Below are positions 36,593-45,342 of a stretch of 64,000 bases of DNA, piece after piece. Under the pieces are notes generated by a model. The model saw only the letters and a list, made by a program, of their open reading frames with translations, did no database searches and had not been told where the DNA came from. Position numbers and translations under genes: made by a program. This DNA comes from Mycobacterium sp. PO1 (GTDB lineage: Bacteria > Actinomycetota > Actinomycetes > Mycobacteriales > Mycobacteriaceae): contig NZ_BLTG01000007.1 of assembly GCF_017312405.1 (NCBI RefSeq), positions 1 to 64,000 on the forward strand. The letters are read 5' to 3'. Position 1 is the first letter of the stretch. Each line of letters starts with the position of its first letter.

Positions 36593-36970
36593 GATCAGCC
36601 TAACTCACATATGCCTCATCAGTAACACCCGCAACATAATTACAGTGCTGGAATTTCGGCGGCTGGAATTGCTAATGGCTTTTGCGAATGGGTGTTTGAC
36701 AGTGTCGGTCGTCGATGCCGGGACTACGAAATAGTCGGTGGTCCGGACATGTGAAAACGCCGTTACCTGAGGACGGCAAACCAAAGGTGTCGTAGCGGAA
36801 AGGGCTGCGCTACCTGTGCTGCGTGGGCCCCACGGCGCGCGATGCTCGGGTGACGCTCGGCAGTTCGCAACCCGGTTCGGTGGATGCGAGACGTCCTGCT
36901 GACACGCGTAACTGGTGCCACGAGGTGACTGGGAGGCGGCGGTTGTGAGTCTCCGCTTCTGCTCTGTGTT
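36593..36970. other. Gap without a recognisable gene
   Basis: Between the RipB-like promoter and the end of the L,D-transpeptidase gene. Part is A/T-richer than its surroundings. No coding signal or repeat was recognised. Confidence 0.45.
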
Positions 36971-38194
36971 TCAGAGGTTGGCGTTGCCGGCTTTCCACTG
37001 ATCCCAAGGGATGTTCCAGTCACCTAAACCGTCTGTCCCCGACAGCGTGGGGCCGGTGGTGTTGATGACCTCAACGATGTCGCCGCGTCGGGTGTTGTCG
37101 TAGAACCAACGGGCGTTGGCCGGATTGACGTTGAGGCATCCGTGGCTGACATTGGCGATGCCTTGGCTGCCCACCGACCACGGTGCAGAGTGCACGTAGA
37201 TCCCGCTGTAGGACATCTGGGTCGCCCACTCCACCTCGGTGCGGTATCCGTCAGGAGAGTTGACCGGGACTCCGTAGGTGGACGAATCCATCACCAGAAA
37301 CGAGTAACGATCTCCGATGATGTAGGCGCCGTTATCGGTCGGGGTCTTGGCTTTACCCATGGAGATGGGCATGGTCTTGACGATCTGACCATTGCGCCGC
37401 ACAGTCATCGTTTTGGTGGCGTCATCGGCGGTGGCGATGACCTCGTCACCGATGGTGAACCGGGTAGTGACGTCATCCTGACCGAACAGCCCGTCACCGA
37501 AGTTGACGCCGTAGGCGTTGACCGCCACCTCTACTGTTGTTCCCGGTTTCCAGTATTCGGCTGGGCGCCAACGTACTTCGCGATTATTGAGCCAGTAGAA
37601 GGCTCCCTCGACCGGGGGGGTGGTGGTCACGTTGATCGCTTGCTGCGCCGCAATCCGGTCGGTGATGTTTTCATCGAAGCGGATCGCGATGGGTTGGCCC
37701 ACGCCAACCGTCTCGCCGTCGTTGGGCAGGACGTAGGGCATCGTTAAGTTGTCGGGCGAGTGGGTTTCGAAGGTCGCTGTCGTAGTGGTCGCGCCGCCCA
37801 GTCCAAGGGCCTGGGCATGAAGGGTGTACTGCTTGTTGTAGCCCAGCGGCTCGGCAGACGACCAGGACACGCCATCGGGGCTGAGCTGTCCGTCGACGAG
37901 ATCGCCGGCTTCGTTGGTCAACGAGACTTGGCCGAGAACGCCGTCACCGGCGGACACGGTAACAGGGGAGTCCACCGCGACACCGATCGCTCCGTCGGTC
38001 ACCGACGCCTGCAATTTGGGCACTAGCAGGTCGGCGAACGGGGTGCCTTTATCAGTGATGACCTCGGGCTGGGGCGCGGCGGCCGGCGACGAGCTGCACG
38101 CGGCCGCGATCAGCAGCACCGCCATCGCCAGGACGGCCGTCCGCAGCCACTGCGCCGTCCTGCGAAACGGTGGGAGGCAAGTCGCCTGCGGCAT
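36971..38194 (-). CDS. LdtMt2-type L,D-transpeptidase lipoprotein
   Basis: 407 residues from the ATG at 38194, the length of LdtMt2. A lipobox ([10 protein letters not shown]) follows the signal peptide. Two Ig-like domains lead to the YkuD catalytic domain with [10 protein letters not shown] and SHGCLNV (Cys353). A C-terminal tail follows. It forms 3-3 cross-links in peptidoglycan and tolerates most beta-lactams except carbapenems. It lies among the NlpC/P60 genes. A direct repeat at 38338 suggests two-component control. Confidence 0.93.
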   Translation of the reverse strand: MPQATCLPPFRRTAQWLRTAVLAMAVLLIAAACSSSPAAAPQPEVITDKGTPFADLLVPKLQASVTDGAIGVAVDSPVTVSAGDGVLGQVSLTNEAGDLVDGQLSPDGVSWSSAEPLGYNKQYTLHAQALGLGGATTTTATFETHSPDNLTMPYVLPNDGETVGVGQPIAIRFDENITDRIAAQQAINVTTTPPVEGAFYWLNNREVRWRPAEYWKPGTTVEVAVNAYGVNFGDGLFGQDDVTTRFTIGDEVIATADDATKTMTVRRNGQIVKTMPISMGKAKTPTDNGAYIIGDRYSFLVMDSSTYGVPVNSPDGYRTEVEWATQMSYSGIYVHSAPWSVGSQGIANVSHGCLNVNPANARWFYDNTRRGDIVEVINTTGPTLSGTDGLGDWNIPWDQWKAGNANL

Positions 38195-38337
38195 CAGTGT
38201 GGTCTCCGTATCCGAATGTTGACATCGCTGATGAGCGGGCACTGCGTGCGCCGCGACAGCCGTTCGCGGGCGGCGGTGCACCGTTCACGGATATGGTTCA
38301 AGTGTGCTGATGCGTCATTTGGCTTTCTTAGTCCTTC

Positions 38338-38354
38338 GATGAAGATTCAGTAAA
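38338..38354 (-). promoter_or_regulatory. Direct-repeat box upstream of the L,D-transpeptidase gene
   Basis: On the minus strand TTTACT-GAATC-TTCATC, related to the boxes at 25426 and 28252, 145 bases before the start. The rest of the 38195-38560 gap shows no gene. Confidence 0.5.
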
Positions 38355-38560
38355 GACGCAGACTTGCGCACTGGTCTGCCCGACATGGCATCCGGCTAGC
38401 TCTGGCAGGCGCCGAACGGGCTGCCGATCCTTTGTTCGTCGATCGTCGGACCGTGGCGCGCAATAGGCCACGTAGAAGGCTATGGGTCTAGTACGCGTTC
38501 TGGGCTGATCGGGAACGCTTGAGGCAATCACGGTCCGGGAGCGCTAGACGCTGGTCCCTC

Positions 38561-39003
38561 TCAGCCCTGCTCCGGTGTCGGTCTCGTCGCGGTGGGGTCC
38601 TTCGTCGCGGTGGTGGACTTGAGGCTGCACCCTCCGGCGGGGGTGAAGGGGTGTATCAGCTGCCGCCCGTACGCGGTGGGGTAGTCGGGGTGTGCGGCCA
38701 TGCCGAGCTGGGTGGAGTCGAATCGGCGGGTGGGGTTATAGGAGTAGGTGCGCATGAGGTGGTCCCAGACCAGGATGAACAGCCCGAAGTTGACGTCGCC
38801 GATGCCGGCCCACTTGAGGTGATGGAAGCGGTGGCCTTCGTTGAGAGCCAAGACGTGCTTGGCGGGGCCCACGCGGTAGTCGGCGTTGGAGTGCTGCAGC
38901 AGCAGCTGGATCGCCACCGCGATTGCGAGCAGGGAGGCGACGTTGACGGGCAGACCGATCAGGATGAGCGGTGCCACACCAGCGGCTCCCGCGAACGATC
39001 GCA
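38561..39003 (-). pseudogene. Truncated sterol desaturase/fatty acid hydroxylase
   Basis: The frame gives the C-terminal half only: membrane text VAPLILIGLPVNVASLLAIA, then histidine boxes QHSNADY and GHRFHHLKWAG, and a normal end. The first half, with the first HxxxH boxes, is missing. Homology stops near 39000, exactly where TniQ sequence begins on the other strand. The gene was probably cut by insertion or deletion. Confidence 0.75.
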
Positions 39004-39786
39004 CCGTTCCGTTGGGAAGCCGTATCGTCCTACATCGACAGGCTGGCCCGCGCCAACCATATCGGCGTCTCCACACTGCGCGGCCATGTCGCCGAATCAT
39101 GCGCAGCCCGGCCGCGACCGGACTGGTTGGCCGTCGTCAGCGGCCAACCTGAGCAGGTAATCCGGTCCCGTCTCTGCGGGCTTGCTGGCGACCCCACCGC
39201 GCTCAAGCAATATCTCCGCCGCCCTTTGTGTCAAAGATGTATGGCACGCAAGGGAATACACGAACCCGTCTACTGCTACCTGCCTGCACATGTCTCCGTA
39301 TGCCACCGTCACCGACGCTGGATCGGTTCACCAACGCGCGTTCTTGACGACCAGGTGGATCTTCGTGACCGGCCCACGGTGCTCAGTGCCGGGCGCACGC
39401 ATCGGCGCTTGGCCCGTCAGTATTCAGAGGTCGACCTTCATGACGCCTTGGGCGACGCCCGCCACATCCTGGTCTTCTGGGCTCACGCAGAGCGTCACGT
39501 GGCGGCGGGGATTCTGCAGAATGGCCTAGAAGCGCACGTGGTGGCCTACCCCGATGTGATCGCCGTAGCCGCAACATTGCTCACAGCTCGCCCTCGGGTT
39601 GAACAGCCCAGGACGCCAACGGAACCCGCCTGGCCGACGCTACTGCTCGACCGCATCAACGAACGCACCGGCGCCCACCATGCCGACGCCACCCCCGTCG
39701 AGCAATGGGCGCAGTACCGACGCCTATTCGCCACTGCCGTATTGACGACACGCTCAGACGGCGCAGAACTGGCGTGTCGCGCTTAG
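38971..39786 (+). CDS. TniQ-family transposition protein
   Basis: 271 residues from a GTG. The N-terminal TniQ text is LPRTIAPFRWEAVSSYIDRL followed by ARANHIGVSTLRG. A zinc-finger follows: CQRCMARKG, then VYCYLPAHVSVCHRHRRWI. TniQ guides Tn7/Tn5053-type transposases. No TniA or TniB is seen nearby, so this is an isolated or domesticated copy. It abuts the truncated desaturase, and its first residues overlap that gene's sequence. Confidence 0.75.
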   Translation: MPHQRLPRTIAPFRWEAVSSYIDRLARANHIGVSTLRGHVAESCAARPRPDWLAVVSGQPEQVIRSRLCGLAGDPTALKQYLRRPLCQRCMARKGIHEPVYCYLPAHVSVCHRHRRWIGSPTRVLDDQVDLRDRPTVLSAGRTHRRLARQYSEVDLHDALGDARHILVFWAHAERHVAAGILQNGLEAHVVAYPDVIAVAATLLTARPRVEQPRTPTEPAWPTLLLDRINERTGAHHADATPVEQWAQYRRLFATAVLTTRSDGAELACRA

Positions 39787-39804
39787 GGGTCGGCAGTCTT
39801 GAAT

Positions 39805-39824
39805 GTGCCTTATCAGTAAGGCAC
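39805..39824. terminator. Hairpin between convergent tniQ and ccdA genes
   Basis: GTGCCTTA-TCAG-TAAGGCAC has perfect 8-bp arms between two converging genes. There is no T-run, so bidirectional termination is only probable; an element end is possible. Confidence 0.45.
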
Positions 39825-39922
39825 TTGTGGTGTGCATCTGACTGTGTCCGACGGTTGTATCTATCGGCTTTCTAATCGTTAGGGACAGTGGTATCTGGCT
39901 GGGTGTATCGGCCGGTGAATCA

Positions 39923-40771
39923 TCACCGGCGGCGCTGCTTGCCGGTGATTGGCCGGCGGTGGGTGGTCCAGCACGCGGCCACCGCGCTGACCACCACAGC
40001 GAAGGCGGCAATGACGCTGGCCGGGAGGGCGTGGTCCTGCAGCCATCCGGTCGCGGTGGCCGACCAGCCGGTGAGCAGGTTGCCGCCGCTGGCGGTGTGC
40101 CCGGTGGCCGCGGGCAGCCAGTACCACGCGAGGTAGGCGCCGGTGGCGATGAGGACAACGGCGGTGACGCGGGTCCCGTGGCGGGCGAGGATACCCAGAT
40201 GCCGGGTCAGGGCCGTGCCGGCGATGGCGGTGCCGACGCTGACCAGCATCAAGATGGTGGCGGCACCGGCTGTGTATGCGGTGAACACTGCCAGCAGACC
40301 GCCCCATCCGCTGGTGGCCTGGGCCTGGGCGATCACCGCGAGCAGTACCCCGAAGGTGCAGGACAGTGACGCCAGGGCGTAGCCGATTCCGGCCGCGAGC
40401 ACACCACCGGCTGTTGGGGAGTCCGGCCGATGACGCGTCCGGGCAGGCATACGCAGACCGATGGTGCGGCCGGTGAGCATGAAGCCGCCCAAGATGGCCA
40501 GGGTGAGCCCGATCGTGATCCCGAGCCAGGGAGCAGCCGTCACCAGGGTCCGGGCACCGGCACTGATCGCGATACCGGCGAGGGTGAGGGTGCCGGTGAA
40601 CCCGATGGTCAGGACGGCCCCGGTGCGCAGTGCCCGGGCCAGCCGCACGAGCACCGCATCGGTGCCGCCGGTGGCGATGGTGCCGGTGATCCACGCCGGT
40701 AGCAGCGCGAACCCGCAGGGGTTGACCGGGGCGAGCATGCCAGCGGTAAACGCGAGCGCGAGCAGGTTCAC
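39923..40771 (-). CDS. CcdA-like thiol transporter of the mer operon
   Basis: 282 residues with about seven membrane helices. Conserved Cys are in the first helix (APVNPCGFALLP) and a central helix (LASLSCTFGVLLA), as in CcdA/DsbD. It passes electrons from cytoplasmic thioredoxin to outside. It overlaps the TlpA-like gene by four bases, and both end the mer operon. Its job is probably to keep the TlpA-like protein or a mercury-binding protein reduced. Confidence 0.88.
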   Translation of the reverse strand: MNLLALAFTAGMLAPVNPCGFALLPAWITGTIATGGTDAVLVRLARALRTGAVLTIGFTGTLTLAGIAISAGARTLVTAAPWLGITIGLTLAILGGFMLTGRTIGLRMPARTRHRPDSPTAGGVLAAGIGYALASLSCTFGVLLAVIAQAQATSGWGGLLAVFTAYTAGAATILMLVSVGTAIAGTALTRHLGILARHGTRVTAVVLIATGAYLAWYWLPAATGHTASGGNLLTGWSATATGWLQDHALPASVIAAFAVVVSAVAACWTTHRRPITGKQRRR

Positions 40772-41322
40772 CGTGCGGCGCTGCTGCCGAGGGCGGCCAG
40801 GATCTGATCCTGGGACGGGGCGTGGCCGCGGTAGCTGATCTGCCCGGACGGGTCGATGACGAGGGCGGTGGTCGGCGCGGTCACCTGGTAGCGGCTGGTC
40901 AGGGCCCCGTTAGTATCGACGACCGCGGGCAGGCTGGTGCCGCCGATCTGGTCCAGGAAGTGGCGAACATCGGCGGGTTTCTCGGTGGGGACGATGTCGA
41001 CGGCTAGGAACTTGGCGCTGCCTCTGGCTTTCTCCACGGCCGCCCGAGCAGCGGCCAGGGATTTACCGCCGCCGACGCATTCGCCGCACCCGTAGGAGAA
41101 GAACAGGATCGCGGTCGGGGCGGCAGCGGGCAGTTCGACGGTTTTGCCGTCCACCGTGGTCAGTGTCGCCGCCGTCGCCTGGGTTGTGGCGTTGGCGTGT
41201 GGCGGTGAGGTCGGATTGCTGGTTGTGGCCGATTGGCCGCACGCGGTCAGCGCGCCCGCTGCCAGCATCACAGCCGTAACGCCCGCCCACCTGTGGGGTG
41301 TAAACGAACGCGTTTCAGACAT
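40768..41322 (-). CDS. TlpA-like thioredoxin-fold lipoprotein
   Basis: 184 residues. The lipobox is LTACG (Cys28) and the redox motif YGCGEC (Cys79, Cys82). The rest follows a thioredoxin/AhpC-type fold (TTALVIDPSGQISYRGH). It overlaps both neighbours (8 bases with the MerT/F-like gene, 4 with ccdA). It may bind Hg(II) outside and hand it on, or reduce thiols. Confidence 0.85.
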   Translation of the reverse strand: MSETRSFTPHRWAGVTAVMLAAGALTACGQSATTSNPTSPPHANATTQATAATLTTVDGKTVELPAAAPTAILFFSYGCGECVGGGKSLAAARAAVEKARGSAKFLAVDIVPTEKPADVRHFLDQIGGTSLPAVVDTNGALTSRYQVTAPTTALVIDPSGQISYRGHAPSQDQILAALGSSAAR

Positions 41323-41605
41323 TGTCGATGCTTCCTTTCGTCAGGTCGTCGAGCGTGTGCGTCGCGGGTGAATGGCTGTCGGCGGGACAGCAGTGATCGC
41401 CGCGTTGACCGCGGCGGGCGAAGGCGACCACAGCCGCCAGCAGCAGCGCGACGGCTGCCCCGATGACCCATGGATTCTCGAGCAGTCCACACACGGCGGC
41501 GAGCGCGCCGCCGGCGATCAGGACTGGCGCGGCGCAACACAGGGCCGTCACCAGCACCGCTGCCGCACCCAGCAGCACGGGATTTCTTCGTGGACGTTGA
41601 TTCAT
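41315..41605 (-). CDS. MerT/MerF-like mercury transport protein
   Basis: 96 residues with two or three membrane helices. The first helix carries a vicinal pair (TALCCAAPVL), as in MerT and MerF, and a second pair (DHCCPADSH) lies after the last helix. The ATG follows GAGGAGAAATCA. It should import Hg(II) for reduction by MerA. The name is by pattern and context; sequence is divergent from MerT proper. Confidence 0.8.
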   Translation of the reverse strand: MNQRPRRNPVLLGAAAVLVTALCCAAPVLIAGGALAAVCGLLENPWVIGAAVALLLAAVVAFARRGQRGDHCCPADSHSPATHTLDDLTKGSIDNV

Positions 41606-41637
41606 TGATTTCTCCTCATCAGGTTGGGTGCGGCTGG

Positions 41638-42279
41638 TCAGCTGCAGCAGCCGGGGTGGGCAGTTGGCGGGGTATGGAGCTGGGTAAGGATTTGTGTGGT
41701 CAGGGCTGCGCCGAGTTGGTGGGCCTCAGCGACGCTGACGATCTGACCTTCGGGGTGCTCGGCGAGCCACGGCGCGGCGTCCTGCGCGCAGGTGAAGTAG
41801 TGCACCTGGTTGCAGAATGAGGACCGGATCGAGGTGAGGTCGTCGGGGTTGACCAGCGAGACCACCGCGGTCTCGGGCTGCACGCTGGTGACACCGTTTT
41901 CGCCGACCGAGACCCTGATCGGGTGCCCGCTGACGGGTGATTCGGATTCGATGCTGGCGGGCCGGTCCAGGATGGTGGGAAAGATGAGGGTGTCCAGGGC
42001 GCACCAGGTGTAGAGCTCTTGGCCGGCCACGGTGAATCGGTGGCGGGTCGGGCGCAGGGTCAGGCCCTGGCCGACGATGCGGCCCTGCTCGTCGTATTCG
42101 GTGTCGGGTACCGCGGCCAGACGCCGGGTCACCTCGTCAACCGGGAGGCCGACGGCCGCGGCGAGCGCCTCCACGGTGACCGGCTCGCCGGCGGCGAGCA
42201 GCCGCAGCAACGGCACCAGCATCGTCGGGTCGAGCCCGGACTCTTCCGGAATGGTCAGGCGGTCAAGGAAATTGGGCAT
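41638..42279 (-). CDS. merB: Organomercurial lyase
   Basis: 213 residues from MPNFLDRLTI. The three catalytic residues are present: Cys93 and Asp96 (YTWCALDTLIFP) and Cys156 (SFCNQVHYF), corresponding to Cys96, Asp99 and Cys159 of classical MerB. It protonolyses carbon-mercury bonds. It ends with a CC pair. It follows merA by 26 bases, so it is in the same operon. The longer open frame covering merA is a shadow. Confidence 0.93.
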   Translation of the reverse strand: MPNFLDRLTIPEESGLDPTMLVPLLRLLAAGEPVTVEALAAAVGLPVDEVTRRLAAVPDTEYDEQGRIVGQGLTLRPTRHRFTVAGQELYTWCALDTLIFPTILDRPASIESESPVSGHPIRVSVGENGVTSVQPETAVVSLVNPDDLTSIRSSFCNQVHYFTCAQDAAPWLAEHPEGQIVSVAEAHQLGAALTTQILTQLHTPPTAHPGCCS

Positions 42280-42305
42280 CAGGAACCTTTCGAGTGAGCC
42301 ATGCG

Positions 42306-43709
42306 TCAGGATGCGCAGCAGGACAGTCGGGACATATCGGCGCTGAAGGACTGGGCGGCGATTTTGATGCCTTCGGCCATGGTCAGATACGGGGCCCAGG
42401 ACCCGGCGACCTGGTCGACGGTCATCGCGGCGTCGAGGATGTAGACCGCGGCGGCGGCGATCTCGCCAGCATCCTTGGCGACGGCGGTGATGCCGTGGAT
42501 GCGGCCGGTGCCGGCGTCGGCGACGAGTTTGATGAAACCGCGGGTGTCTCGGTTGACCACCGCACGCGGCACATGTTTTAGCGGCAGCACCCGGCAGTCG
42601 CACCGTGTCCCGGCGGCGAGGAGCTCGGCCTCGGTCGTCCCGGCCGCACCGACCGCGGGGCTGGTGAACGTCACGCGGGGCAGATGGCGGTAGTCGACCC
42701 TGCGGCCGGCGTCGGTGAAGATGTTGTCGGCGACCATCGCGCCGTGATGGGCGGCGACGTAGACGAACTCGCGGTGCCCGGTCACGTCGCCGGCCGCCCA
42801 GATCCGTGGGTTCGACGACTGCAGCCCGTCGCTCACCACGACCTCGTTGTTCTCGCCGGTTTTGACCTGCACCGCTTCGAGATTCAGGCCGTCGGTGTTC
42901 GGACGGCGGCCGGTGGCGACGAGGACTTTCGCGGCACGGAACTGCTGCGTTCCGCCGGTGATGGTCGCGGTGACCGTGACCTGATCGTCGGCCTGCTCGA
43001 CCTCGCTCACCGTGGCGCGGCGCACCACCCGGATGCCGTCGTCGGCGAACACCTCCAGCAGCGCCATGCCGACTTCCGGCTCTTCCTTCGATGCCAGCGT
43101 GGAGCGGACCAGCACCGTCACCGTTGACCCGAGCCGGGCGAACAGTTGCGCCTGCTCCAACGCGACGTAGCCGCCGCCGATCACCAGCAGCGACTCCGGG
43201 ACCTCGGTGACTTCCATCGCGGTGGTCGAGGTCAGGTAGGCGACGCCCTCGAATGCGGGCGGGATGACTGGGTTCGCGCCGGTGGCGATCAGGTAGTGCT
43301 CGGCCTCGATGGTGGCATCGCCGACCTCGATGACGGGCGCGTCCGGGGTTCCGGCGAACCGCGCTTGGCCCTGAATGCGCTGCCAGCCATACGATTCGGC
43401 CACGTTGAGGTACTTCTCTGAGCGCAGCGACTCCACCAGATCGTGCGTGCCGGCGATCAGGGCCGCCATGTCCACCGGGCCGGCCGTGGTGGCGATCCCC
43501 GGGAACCGGGCAGTGTCGGCTGCGGTATGCCGGGCCTCGGCCGCTGCGATCAGGGCCTTTGACGGCACGCAGCCGGTGTTGACACACGTGCCACCGAAGA
43601 TGCCGCGCTCGATCATGACGACGGACTTGCCGAGCGCGGTAGCGCGGATCGCCGCGGCCATCGCCGCGCCGCCGGAACCGATGACCGCGAGGTCCAATCC
43701 CTGACTCAT
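42306..43709 (-). CDS. merA: Mercuric reductase
   Basis: 467 residues from MSQGLDLAVIG with AAGGATGG upstream. The flavin-binding GSGGAA and redox motif GGTCVNTGCVPSK (Cys42, Cys47) are present, and the C-terminal vicinal Cys464-Cys465 (LSCCAS) delivers Hg(II). The N-terminal HMA domain found in many MerA is absent. It reduces Hg(II) to Hg(0) with NADPH. It is the first gene of the mer operon and shares a 30-bp dyad with merR. Confidence 0.95.
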   Translation of the reverse strand: MSQGLDLAVIGSGGAAMAAAIRATALGKSVVMIERGIFGGTCVNTGCVPSKALIAAAEARHTAADTARFPGIATTAGPVDMAALIAGTHDLVESLRSEKYLNVAESYGWQRIQGQARFAGTPDAPVIEVGDATIEAEHYLIATGANPVIPPAFEGVAYLTSTTAMEVTEVPESLLVIGGGYVALEQAQLFARLGSTVTVLVRSTLASKEEPEVGMALLEVFADDGIRVVRRATVSEVEQADDQVTVTATITGGTQQFRAAKVLVATGRRPNTDGLNLEAVQVKTGENNEVVVSDGLQSSNPRIWAAGDVTGHREFVYVAAHHGAMVADNIFTDAGRRVDYRHLPRVTFTSPAVGAAGTTEAELLAAGTRCDCRVLPLKHVPRAVVNRDTRGFIKLVADAGTGRIHGITAVAKDAGEIAAAAVYILDAAMTVDQVAGSWAPYLTMAEGIKIAAQSFSADMSRLSCCAS

Positions 43710-43718
43710 GCACCCATC

Positions 43719-43748
43719 CTTGACCTTCAAGTAGGCTTGAAGGTCAAG
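43719..43748. promoter_or_regulatory. MerR operator between merA and merR
   Basis: CTTGACCTTCAAG-TAGG-CTTGAAGGTCAAG, perfect 13-bp arms. TTGACC at either end could be a -35 element. MerR would bind here and activate the merA operon with mercury. Confidence 0.8.
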
Positions 43749-43765
43749 TGTTCTGAGGAGACATC

Positions 43766-44155
43766 GTGAGAATCGGGAAGCTCGCCGAGGCGACCGGGGC
43801 CACCACCGCGACGCTGCGCTACTACGAAGACGAAGGCCTGCTCCCGCCCGCCGAACGTTCCCCGGCGGGGTATCGCGACTATGCCGCCGACACGATCGCC
43901 CGGGTCGGCTTCATCCGACGGGGACAGGCCGCCGGGTTCAGCCTCGCCCAGATTCGGCAGATCCTCGACATCCGTGACAGCGGCCACGCGCCGTGCACGC
44001 ACGTGCGCGACCTGCTCGACATCCGACTGACCGACCTCGACGAGCAGATCAGCGCACTGGTGGCACTGCGCGAGACCATCGCCCGGCTGCGGCAGGGCGC
44101 CGAAAGCGTCGACCCGGAATCATGCAGCGCCGATGACGTATGTCGATACCTCTAG
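43766..44155 (+). CDS. merR: Mercury-responsive MerR regulator
   Basis: 129 residues. The winged HTH is GATTATLRYYEDEGLLPP. Three cysteines (Cys77, Cys120, Cys126) fit the Hg-binding set of MerR (82, 117, 126). The GTG follows GAGGAGACATC. It is divergent from merA across the 30-bp dyad. A CCTCCG-N6-CGGAGG hairpin at 44162-44179 follows the gene and may terminate it. Confidence 0.92.
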   Translation: MRIGKLAEATGATTATLRYYEDEGLLPPAERSPAGYRDYAADTIARVGFIRRGQAAGFSLAQIRQILDIRDSGHAPCTHVRDLLDIRLTDLDEQISALVALRETIARLRQGAESVDPESCSADDVCRYL

Positions 44156-44293
44156 GAGCCACCTCCGTGGCACCGGAGGCATGTATTTCGTCAAGTCCGT
44201 TGACCCCGGCAGTCGTCATGAATTTCCGCCCCACTGGAGGTCGTTGGTGCGCGGGAGCGCGGGGCCTGCTGAGCAGTAGGCTCACCCGATGCG

Positions 44294-44935
44294 GTGGGAT
44301 TTCACTCGAAGCTGGTCGCATTGGCCGTGCTGAGCCCAGCCACACTCGTTCAGGCGATCGCCACCTTCGCCATCACCAATATCGACGACATCGTGGTCCT
44401 CGCGGTGATGTTCGGCCAGGCGCCCGGTCATCGTGGCGCAGCCATCCGAGTGACCGCCGGTCAGTACCTCGGCTTCACCGCCATCTTGGCAGTTTCGGTC
44501 GGCGGCGCACTCCTGGGTGCCACGCTGCTTCCTCCAGCCGCACTGCCGTACTTCGGGCTGCTGCCCATCGTGTTGGGGCTGCGGGCGGCATGGCTGGCCT
44601 GGCGGGATCGCCGCACCCAACCGGCGCCGACCGATGATCCCGCAACACTGTTGACGCCTGGCACCTGGCAGGTCGCAGTCATCACCTTCGCCAACGGCGG
44701 CGACAACATCGGCGTGTACGTTCCGATCTTCGCCGTCTCAACGATCGCCACCATCGGTGTTTACATCATCGTGTTCCTCATCGGTGTGGCCATCTGGTGC
44801 GCGGCCGGCCGATATTTCGCTTCCCACCCGATCATCGCCAAAGCACTCTCACGCTGGGGCCACATCGTTCTGCCCGTTGCACTGATCACAATCGGGGCCC
44901 TCATCCTCATCAAAGGCGGAGCGTTCGCCCTCTAG
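44294..44935 (+). CDS. CadD-type cadmium resistance transporter
   Basis: 213 residues and about five or six membrane helices. The conserved starts of the two halves are [13 protein letters not shown] and [16 protein letters not shown], as in CadD and LysE-like exporters. It probably exports cadmium or a related cation. It lies on the plus strand after merR; it is directly followed by an IS remnant. GTG at 44294 is the likely start, with a later GTG as alternative. Confidence 0.85.
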   Translation: MGFHSKLVALAVLSPATLVQAIATFAITNIDDIVVLAVMFGQAPGHRGAAIRVTAGQYLGFTAILAVSVGGALLGATLLPPAALPYFGLLPIVLGLRAAWLAWRDRRTQPAPTDDPATLLTPGTWQVAVITFANGGDNIGVYVPIFAVSTIATIGVYIIVFLIGVAIWCAAGRYFASHPIIAKALSRWGHIVLPVALITIGALILIKGGAFAL

Positions 44936-44940
44936 CTCGG

Positions 44941-45090
44941 AGCAACTTCACCACTCAGGGCCAGGAGGCGCTCCTGCATCGGCATGTGTTGGCGTTCAAC
45001 CACTTTGGTGATGTCCCGGCCCGTATCCGCTATGACAATCTAAAACGGGCGGTGGCCAAGGTGCTCAAAGGCCGCAGCCGGCACCCGAAC
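44941..45090 (+). pseudogene. IS21-type istA fragment
   Basis: The frame gives [19 protein letters not shown], then [20 protein letters not shown], which is the centre of IS21-family IstA. Both ends are missing and no IstB is present. It begins six bases after the cadD-like gene, so the insertion may have removed downstream genes. Confidence 0.75.
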
Positions 45091-45206
45091 TACCAACACG
45101 AGCGAGCGCACCACAGAATCATGATCGTGTGTCACGAGAGACACGATCACAGTAGTTATACCGAAGACGTACCCGAGCCAACGGAATCGACAGGAGACCA
45201 TTCCGG

Positions 45207-45247
45207 CTACCCTGCTGCGCTCGCAGCCGGGCGCGGAAGCAGGGTAG
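45207..45247. repeat. Inverted repeat within the IS scar
   Basis: CTACCCTGCT (45207-45216) and its exact complement AGCAGGGTAG (45238-45247). It abuts the direct-repeat ends and looks like part of an old element terminus. Confidence 0.55.
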
Positions 45248-45342
45248 CCCCAGATTCAATGAGAAACGTCGCGATCGAAATTCTCATCCAATCTGGGGCA
45301 ATGCAGGTCAGACTAGTAAATGTGCCCCAGATTCAATGAGAA
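45247..45342. repeat. Three copies of a 19-bp IS-end sequence
   Basis: GCCCCAGATTCAATGAGAA occurs at 45247-45265 and 45324-45342 in direct orientation, and inverted with two mismatches at 45281-45299. These resemble terminal repeats left by nested insertions. The last copy supplies the stop codon that ends the cupin gene. Confidence 0.75.

Noticed and set aside
41638..43713. A 691-codon open frame on the minus strand covering merA and merB
   Set aside because: Its first two thirds are an Arg-rich shadow of merA in another frame; only the last 213 codons are the real merB.
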